DNA of 8,379 nt, from contig CACYKX010000179.1 of NCBI GenBank assembly GCA_902775075.1, positions 1 to 8,379 on the forward strand, given 5' to 3'. Both the position numbers and the translations under genes were made by a program. The notes under the pieces are model-generated. The model was not told the origin of the DNA. It made no database searches and saw only the letters and a program-made list of their open reading frames with translations. This document shows positions 1 through 4,013 of the stretch, piece after piece (position 1 is the first letter of the stretch; the number at the start of each line of letters is the position of its first letter). The stretch is from an uncultured Prevotellaceae bacterium (lineage in GTDB: Bacteria; Bacteroidota; Bacteroidia; Bacteroidales; Bacteroidaceae).

Positions 1-7
1 AAAATAT

Positions 8-15
8 TACCTTTG
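8..15 (+). promoter_or_regulatory. Bacteroidota-type -7 promoter element
   Basis: The octamer TACCTTTG matches the Bacteroidota sigma-70 -7 consensus TAnnTTTG exactly and lies 27 bases before the ATG at 43. The matching -33 TTTG would fall outside the window, so only half the promoter can be seen. It would drive the broken ORF that follows. Confidence 0.5.
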
Positions 16-42
16 CGGCATCAACTTTAAAACAGAAAAGTT

Positions 43-303
43 ATGCCGAAAGAAAAAGTCAATTATCAGGAAGTCTACGATCTGTATCAGTTGTGCAGTG
101 AGACTAAGGATCTGAAGGTGTTCTGCTCCGAGTATGGTGTCAAACTATGACAAGTTTATGAACTCAGACTAGAACTTGCATTTAAAGTCCAGAAGCTAAC
201 TCCCGATCAGATTAAAGTGCAACGGGAGCGACGGTCCAAGACAATACTCAGCAAAGAAACCTATGACAAGCGGCAATTGCTGCCCTGTTATATCAAAATA
301 TAG
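43..303 (+). pseudogene. Broken small ORF, probable insertion-sequence accessory gene remnant
   Basis: An ATG at 43 opens a 35-codon frame (begins MPKEKVNYQEVYDLYQ) that stops at TGA 148-150. The same frame then stays open for another 50 codons to TAG 301-303, with a basic segment (QRERRSKT). Removing one A in the run near 142-144 would instead give VNYDKFMN, which fits the front half better, so a small indel is likely besides the stop. The opening helix plus a (Y)xxFM segment resembles, from memory, the short accessory ORF (orfA-like) of Bacteroides IS66-family elements. No transposase follows, so this would be a remnant. The assignment is tentative; the interruption itself is visible in the sequence. 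Confidence 0.35.
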
Positions 304-305
304 TT

Positions 306-313
306 TAAATTTG
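306..313 (+). promoter_or_regulatory. Possible -7 promoter element before the polysaccharide genes
   Basis: TAAATTTG matches TAnnTTTG exactly and lies 61 bases before the GTG at 374. No TTTG is found 19-21 bases upstream (the nearest approximate match, ATTG at 276-279, is 26 away), so this may be chance in an AT-rich stretch. No flanking inverted repeats of the kind that flip Bacteroides capsule promoters were seen. Confidence 0.2.
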
Positions 314-344
314 GGAAATCATTTTTTTTGCGTAATCCACATAA

Positions 345-363
345 CCGGCTGAAAAACAGCCGG
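345..363 (+). repeat. Short perfect inverted repeat (7-bp stem, 5-base loop)
   Basis: CCGGCTG, an AAAAA loop, then CAGCCGG form a GC-rich hairpin just before the GGAGATGAG sequence that precedes the GTG start at 374. It has no T-run after it on either strand, so it is not a classic terminator. It could be the end of the upstream mobile-element remnant or a leader hairpin. Confidence 0.4.
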
Positions 364-373
364 GAGATGAGGT

Positions 374-535
374 GTGGCGGAAAATAAGACGTTTACTGGT
401 AAGTTGAATCAGCTGAAGGATAATTTGATAGAGTTCTTTCATTTGCCAGAGGTTGAGGATGATATAATTTGGGAGTATGATAGAAATGAGTTTTTAAAAT
501 CAATAGAAAAAGTATTAGCAACATATCTCTTTTAA
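374..535 (+). CDS. Small hypothetical protein, 53 aa
   Basis: A GTG start is preceded by a purine-rich GGAGATGAG (about 363-371) that could serve as a ribosome binding site, and an in-frame TGA sits just upstream at 368-370, so the ORF cannot extend left. The product is acidic and probably helical (LNQLKDNLIEFFHLPEVED, then a segment ending KVLATYLF), with no membrane segment or signal peptide. I do not recognise it. It ends 29 bases before the cytidylyltransferase gene, on the same strand and with the same AT-rich composition, so it may be the first gene of that transcript. Alternatively it is the C-terminal remnant of a longer capsule-locus gene lost upstream. Confidence 0.4.
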   Translation: MAENKTFTGKLNQLKDNLIEFFHLPEVEDDIIWEYDRNEFLKSIEKVLATYLF

Positions 536-564
536 AGGGACACTAGTGAAAATATTGTGTTATT

Positions 565-1296
565 ATGAATATAGCATTATTAACAGCAGCGGGTTCTGGT
601 TCTCGTATGGGACAGGATATTCCGAAACAATTTATGAATATTGATGACTGCCCAGTCATCATATACACTATGCAAGCTTTTCAGAAACATCCTCAAATTG
701 ATGCAATTGCTGTAGTTTGTTTAAAAGGATGGGAAATTGTTTTGAAAGCTTATGCTAATCAGTATGGGATAACCAAGTTGAAATGGATATTTCCTGGCGG
801 GGATAGTGGTTTTCAATCTATACGAAATGGATTATTAGGATTGAGAGAACAAGGTATAGGTGATGAAGAAATTGTTATTATTCATGATGGAGTACGTCCT
901 CTAGTATCAGAGGATATTATTTCAAATAATATTAAGATTTGTAACGAATATGGTTATGCTGTAACTGGACTTCTTTGTAAGGAAGTAATCATGGAATTTC
1001 ACGCTGATAGACAGAGCTTAAGTTATATTGATACTCCTCGTGAACGATTGTGTCGAACCCAGACTCCTCATACTTATCATTTAGGAACTATTTTGACTGC
1101 ACAAGAAAAAGCTCTTCAACAAGGTTTGGGAGGAAGTAAAATTGCAGCAATGTGCCAGATGGTAGGTCAGATTGGTATTGATGATCAACATTTGGTTTTA
1201 GGTTCAGAAAAGAATGGACTTAAATTGACTAATGTTGAAGATATTGAGTTGTTTAAAGCATTACTTCATGTGTCAAAGGCTCCATGGCTTAAATAA
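565..1296 (+). CDS. IspD/TarI-family cytidylyltransferase (probable alditol- or sugar-phosphate cytidylyltransferase)
   Basis: A cytoplasmic nucleotidyltransferase expected to couple CTP with a phosphorylated alditol or sugar to give a CDP-linked donor plus pyrophosphate. At 243 aa it is full length for the family. Visible motifs are the N-terminal CTP-binding loop TAAGSGSRMG then PKQF (residues 7-23), GGDSGFQSIRNG (78-89), HDGVRP (107-112), RTQTP (164-168) and the C-terminal GLKLTNVED (218-226). HDGVRP, rather than the HDAARP of housekeeping IspD, and the position beside an SDR favour a TarI-like role (ribitol-5-phosphate or a similar substrate) in surface polysaccharide synthesis over isoprenoid synthesis; this is inference. 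The Arg usual in the GG..R..S motif is Gly82 here. The next gene starts 12 bases downstream, indicating an operon. The substrate cannot be read from the sequence. Confidence 0.85.
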   Translation: MNIALLTAAGSGSRMGQDIPKQFMNIDDCPVIIYTMQAFQKHPQIDAIAVVCLKGWEIVLKAYANQYGITKLKWIFPGGDSGFQSIRNGLLGLREQGIGDEEIVIIHDGVRPLVSEDIISNNIKICNEYGYAVTGLLCKEVIMEFHADRQSLSYIDTPRERLCRTQTPHTYHLGTILTAQEKALQQGLGGSKIAAMCQMVGQIGIDDQHLVLGSEKNGLKLTNVEDIELFKALLHVSKAPWLK

Positions 1297-1308
1297 TATT
1301 TTTATATA

Positions 1309-2340
1309 ATGAGAAATTTTAAGAAACATATCCTTTATCAAGAGGATGTTCATAATATTTTGAATACAATTGATACAGATGAACTGTCTGGTAAAACTTT
1401 TCTTGTAACAGGAGCAACAGGTATGGTGGGAGTAATGCTCGTTGATGTTTTGATGAAACTTCCACATACTAAGGTTATAGCTGTTGGTAGAAGTAAAGCT
1501 AAGGCACAAAATCGATTGGGGGAATACTTTGATAATTCTAACTTTAACTTCATAGAACAGGATGTACAAGTTCCATTTTCAGAAGATTTAAAGGTTGATT
1601 ATATCATTCCTTTGGCAAGTAATACTCATCCGATGGCTTATTCTCAATATCCTATAGAGACTATGCTAATTAATATAGAAGGAGCAAGAAATGCTTTAGA
1701 TTTAGCTGTTTCTAGTAATGCGACTGTTATTTATCCGTCAAGTGTAGAAATTTATGGAAATTCTGAGGATGGACATTTTTTTGAAGAAAATAGCAATGGT
1801 AAATTGAATTTAGCGAATTCTAGAGCATGTTATACGGAATCTAAACGATCTTGTGAGGCATTATGCCAATCATATAAATCAGAACGTAATGTTAAAATAA
1901 AAATTGTTCGTTTGTGTCGTATCTTTGGACCAACTATGTTGATGTCAGATACAAAAGCTTCTTCTCAATTTATTATCAAAGCTATCAACAATGAAGATAT
2001 AGTTTTAAAGAGTGAAGGTAACCAATATTTCTCATATATTTATGTAGCTGATGCTGTAGCTGCTATTCTTTATGTATTGCTTAAAGGTCAAGATGGAGAG
2101 GCATACAATATAAGTAATTTAGATGCAAATGTTCATCTTAAAGATTTTGCAAATCAATGTGCTTTGCATAATAATAGAAAGGTGCTTTTCGACTTGCCGT
2201 CTGAAGCAGAGAAAAAAGGGTTTAGTATTGCTTCTACAGCTATCTTACTAAATCATAAACTTTTATCTTTAGGTTTCGTTCCTTTATATAATTTACGTGA
2301 AGGGATTAAAAGAACGATAGAAATTCTTAAAACAAAATAA
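1309..2340 (+). CDS. NAD-dependent epimerase/dehydratase (extended SDR) of a polysaccharide locus
   Basis: A 343-aa extended short-chain dehydrogenase/reductase acting in the cytoplasm on a nucleotide-linked sugar or related substrate. The Rossmann fold starts after an unusual leader of about 28 residues: VTGATGMVG (33-41) holds the GxxGxxG dinucleotide loop. D85 in EQDV and the PLAS segment (101-104) follow. The catalytic triad is visible as Ser144/145 in PSSVEIYG and Y175-x3-K179 in YTESKR. RIFGP (204-208) and the YVADAVAAI segment (245-253) are typical of the UDP-glucose 4-epimerase/dTDP-glucose 4,6-dehydratase group. It sits 12 bases after one cytidylyltransferase and 1 base before another, so it is probably co-translated with both and may work on a CDP-linked intermediate; that is inference. 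Whether it is an epimerase, dehydratase or reductase cannot be decided from sequence alone. Confidence 0.88.
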   Translation: MRNFKKHILYQEDVHNILNTIDTDELSGKTFLVTGATGMVGVMLVDVLMKLPHTKVIAVGRSKAKAQNRLGEYFDNSNFNFIEQDVQVPFSEDLKVDYIIPLASNTHPMAYSQYPIETMLINIEGARNALDLAVSSNATVIYPSSVEIYGNSEDGHFFEENSNGKLNLANSRACYTESKRSCEALCQSYKSERNVKIKIVRLCRIFGPTMLMSDTKASSQFIIKAINNEDIVLKSEGNQYFSYIYVADAVAAILYVLLKGQDGEAYNISNLDANVHLKDFANQCALHNNRKVLFDLPSEAEKKGFSIASTAILLNHKLLSLGFVPLYNLREGIKRTIEILKTK

Positions 2341-2341
2341 A

Positions 2342-2905
2342 ATGCTAAATAATACATATGCAATAATTCTTGCTGCAGGCAAGGGAACTTGTTTTCATGG
2401 ACAAAAACAGTTTTTAGAGTTCCATGGGAAAAAATTATGGGAACATTTGTATGAAACCGTCTCTTCTGTAATACCGAAATCTCAGACAGTTGTGGTCGGT
2501 GTTGATGTAATGGGGGGGCAAACTCGTAGTGAATCTGTAAAGATTGGGTTACAGTGGATATATGACAAAGGAAATTGTGAGCGTGTAGTGATTTTGGAGG
2601 CTGCTCGTACTCTTGTTACTAAACAACAGATTAACGATATTGTAAATTCAACTTCAAAATCAGTCTGTTTTGTCAAGCCTGTTGTAGATACGGTGATTCT
2701 CAGGGATAAAACCTATTTGAACCGTCAGGATTGTTTGCATCTAGTTTCCCCTCAAGCGTTTGATTTCAAGTTATTATACAACGCTTATTCTAACTGTGAT
2801 CTTAGCGAAATTCGTACAGATGAAACTCGTTTAATAAATGTACAAAGGACGTTTCGTCATCAACTGACATATCCATATTACCGTTCAGCTCCCATTCTCG
2901 ATTAG
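2342..2905 (+). CDS. Second, divergent IspD-family cytidylyltransferase, probably C-terminally truncated
   Basis: A 187-aa relative of the first cytidylyltransferase, shorter than the usual 220-240 aa. The family layout is clear: LAAGKGT (10-16), QKQF (21-24, for PKQF), GGQTRSESV (58-66), EAARTLVT (86-93, for HDAARPLV), SPQAF (136-140) and TDET (159-162). Several key positions deviate: Cys17 sits where Arg is normal in the CTP loop, Leu85 replaces the His of HD, Glu86 the Asp, and Thr90 the Pro. The C-terminal segment that normally reads like NIKITTPED is missing. The last 20 or so residues after ETRLINV look unlike the family and are antisense to another reading frame, suggesting a junction near 2835-2855. 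It starts 1 base after the SDR stop. It could be a decaying enzyme or a subfamily with altered substrate; activity is uncertain. Confidence 0.7.
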   Translation: MLNNTYAIILAAGKGTCFHGQKQFLEFHGKKLWEHLYETVSSVIPKSQTVVVGVDVMGGQTRSESVKIGLQWIYDKGNCERVVILEAARTLVTKQQINDIVNSTSKSVCFVKPVVDTVILRDKTYLNRQDCLHLVSPQAFDFKLLYNAYSNCDLSEIRTDETRLINVQRTFRHQLTYPYYRSAPILD

Positions 2906-3124
2906 TGTCAGTGCCTCCTCCGGCATCCGGCATAAGTCGCTGAATATTACCACTATCTTCCCTGCTGTCTCTCTGAGGCGGCTGGGAATTTTTGTTTATG
3001 GCAATATGGGATGACGGATGGATGCCCCTGCTGACGAGATAGTTCTGACGAAGTTGCTCTGTAACTTCCGTGCATAATTGAATGGTCTCCCCATCCCATG
3101 ACACAGTGCCCTTGTGGATGCGTA
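2850..3124 (-). pseudogene. Unidentified gene fragment downstream of the toxin-antitoxin pair
   Basis: On the - strand one frame is open from 3149 (after a TGA at 3150-3152) down to 2802, reading RIHKGTVSWDGETIQLCTEV at its start and MPDAGGGTDTNREWELNG near its end. Only a GTG at 3104 could start it, with no good ribosome binding site, and the upstream part overlaps the toxin's 3' end. Base composition is more GC-rich than the polysaccharide genes on its left. The frame runs on into the cytidylyltransferase, where it stops making sense as a protein. I read it as an internal or C-terminal piece of a longer gene, perhaps from a mobile element, but I do not recognise the family. It may also be non-coding. 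Confidence 0.3.
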
Positions 3125-3415
3125 TTATCGCTTTTTCTTTCCAAAAATGTCAGAGTGAGTACCAGTAGTGAGTAAAAGCAAAGTCAGTTCTTGGTTGTTT
3201 TGTTTCCATGTCATCAACCAGTCAGATTCTATGTGCGCTTCCCATTCTCCATCATGATTACCATGCAGGATATGTGGCTTATATTTAGAAGGGAGGCATC
3301 CGTTTTCTACTAAGATTTCAATAGCTTTGTGAATCAAACTTATATCATAGCCTCTTTTTTGACAAAGCTTTAGGGCTTTGTCAAACTGATGAGTTGTATA
3401 AAGTTGGTATTTCAT
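3125..3415 (-). CDS. yafQ: YafQ-family type II toxin (ribosome-dependent mRNA endonuclease)
   Basis: A 96-aa RelE-superfamily toxin of the YafQ branch; E. coli YafQ cuts mRNA in the ribosomal A site, and the same is expected here. The family's active-site residues can all be placed: H48 in KPHIL, H61, D65 and W66 in AHIESDW, and H87 and F91 in TGTHSDIF, matching E. coli YafQ H50, H63, D67, W68, H87 and F91. N-terminal Lys-rich helices (FDKALKLCQKRG) are also typical. I chose the ATG at 3415, whose A is the last base of the antitoxin TGA (TGATG); a GTG at 3418 would add one residue. This arrangement implies translational coupling to the antitoxin. A strong hairpin covers codons 11-19. The product is full length with nothing broken. 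Confidence 0.93.
   Translation of the reverse strand: MKYQLYTTHQFDKALKLCQKRGYDISLIHKAIEILVENGCLPSKYKPHILHGNHDGEWEAHIESDWLMTWKQNNQELTLLLLTTGTHSDIFGKKKR
3358..3385 (-). repeat. 11-bp perfect inverted repeat inside the toxin gene
   Basis: TTTGACAAAGC at 3358-3368 and GCTTTGTCAAA at 3375-3385 are perfect inverted repeats separated by six bases. In the toxin mRNA the hairpin begins about 30 bases after the start codon and covers codons 11-19. There is no T-run after it in the toxin direction, so it is not a terminator. It could slow ribosomes early in the toxin message and lower toxin output relative to antitoxin, or it may simply follow from the Lys/Leu codons there. Confidence 0.6.
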
Positions 3416-3645
3416 CACTTTAATACTGTATCGAACAATTCATCAACAGAATTCCATTTAGTGACTCTACCTGCTTTTACATCCTCATGAGCAAGATCCA
3501 AATCTGATTTTTGGGGTGTGACGACAGAGATGCTCCCTACACCACGAAGCATCTTTATAGCATTCTTAATCTTGTTCAGCATCGTAGTGTCGTCGATAGT
3601 AACGATCAACTTTGGCGAGGATATCGTATTAGAAGAAGTACTCAT
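3415..3645 (-). CDS. Antitoxin of the YafQ toxin, atypical N-terminus
   Basis: A 76-aa protein directly upstream of the toxin, sharing its operon and overlapping it in TGATG. By position and C-terminal sequence it is the cognate antitoxin: DLDLAHEDVKAGRVTKWNSV then DELF (residues about 48-71) resembles the helix-plus-strand toxin-wrapping tail of RelB/DinJ/Phd-like antitoxins (A.ED.KAG....NSVDELF). The N-terminal half (strand KLIVTIDD, helix MLNKIKNAIKMLRGV, strand SISVV) lacks the ribbon-helix-helix look of DinJ and may be a different dimerisation or DNA-binding fold. Its ATG at 3645 follows an A-rich leader and a strong promoter at 3663-3694. The role is well supported by context; the family is not recognised. 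Confidence 0.82.
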   Translation of the reverse strand: MSTSSNTISSPKLIVTIDDTTMLNKIKNAIKMLRGVGSISVVTPQKSDLDLAHEDVKAGRVTKWNSVDELFDTVLK

Positions 3646-3662
3646 ATCGCTTACTTTTTCTG

Positions 3663-3694
3663 CAAATGTAATTCAAATTATCGATACCGCCAAA
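3663..3694 (-). promoter_or_regulatory. Promoter of the toxin-antitoxin operon
   Basis: On the - strand TTTG (3691-3694) and TACATTTG (3663-3670) are separated by exactly 20 bases, matching both parts of the Bacteroidota consensus (TTTG, about 19-21 bases, TAnnTTTG). The -7 element ends 17 bases before the antitoxin ATG, giving a leader of roughly 10 bases. If the antitoxin represses its own operon, as is usual for this class, the operator should overlap this region. No clear palindrome was seen over it. Confidence 0.7.
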
Positions 3695-4013
3695 TATTCA
3701 TTGGAATATTTTTCATTTAAGACTTTCTTTTCGTGTTTTAAGTTACCCAAGGGGCTAAGTTTTGATTCCGAATCACAGTAAAGCTCATTTTGTTCTTTCG
3801 TCTGGTGACAAAGAAGAGATGCGTAACTTCCCATACGCTCTAGATAGAGCAAAAAGGTCGACATTTTTTCGTTAACAATTCTGGTGATAAGGTTTAAAGG
3901 GTGTAAATTTCTTTATCTTGATTACCAATTTTCATTTTCATTACCTGCTAATCCATTCTTCAAGCATTCCTCGATCTTATCCATCACAACATTAGAATAT
4001 GCGTGGGACAAGT
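3695..4013. other. Gene-poor gap between toxin-antitoxin operon and glycosidase cluster
   Basis: No convincing gene was found. A 63-codon - strand frame (3864-3673, begins MSTFLLYLERMG) has an A-rich leader but no recognisable domain, and its end runs into the antitoxin promoter, so it is probably not a gene. Another - strand frame, open from 4044 to a TAA at 3922-3924, reads like a protein C-terminus (SHAYSNVVMDKIEECLKNGL) but has no start other than one giving about 20 residues, and overlaps the last codons of the GH35 gene. It may be a remnant. No terminator with a clear stem and T-run was seen after the GH35 stop. Confidence 0.4.

Noticed and set aside
345..363. Hairpin as a transcription terminator
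   Set aside because: Neither strand has a T-run directly after the stem.
565..1296. Housekeeping ispD of the isoprenoid pathway
   Set aside because: HDGVRP replaces HDAARP, and the gene sits in an AT-rich operon with an SDR and a second family member, which fits polysaccharide precursor synthesis better.
1273..1569. - strand frame of 98 codons
   Set aside because: It is antisense to the start of the SDR gene; composition (many Tyr, Ile, Cys, His) is typical of a shadow frame.
3518..3781. + strand frame of 87 codons with a hydrophobic helix (IFIAFLILFSIVVSSIVTI)
   Set aside because: It lies opposite the well-supported antitoxin gene and its promoter, has no ribosome binding site, and the hydrophobic stretch is what antisense of a charged helix commonly gives.
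3673..3864. Possible 63-aa - strand gene upstream of the antitoxin
   Set aside because: No domain, its 3' end covers the -33 element of the antitoxin promoter, and no homologue comes to mind; kept only as a note in the gap entry.
3886..3936. Weak inverted repeat (GATAAG ... CTTTATC) as a terminator for the GH35 transcript
   Set aside because: The stem is only five to six bases with a loop of about 20 and no T-run.
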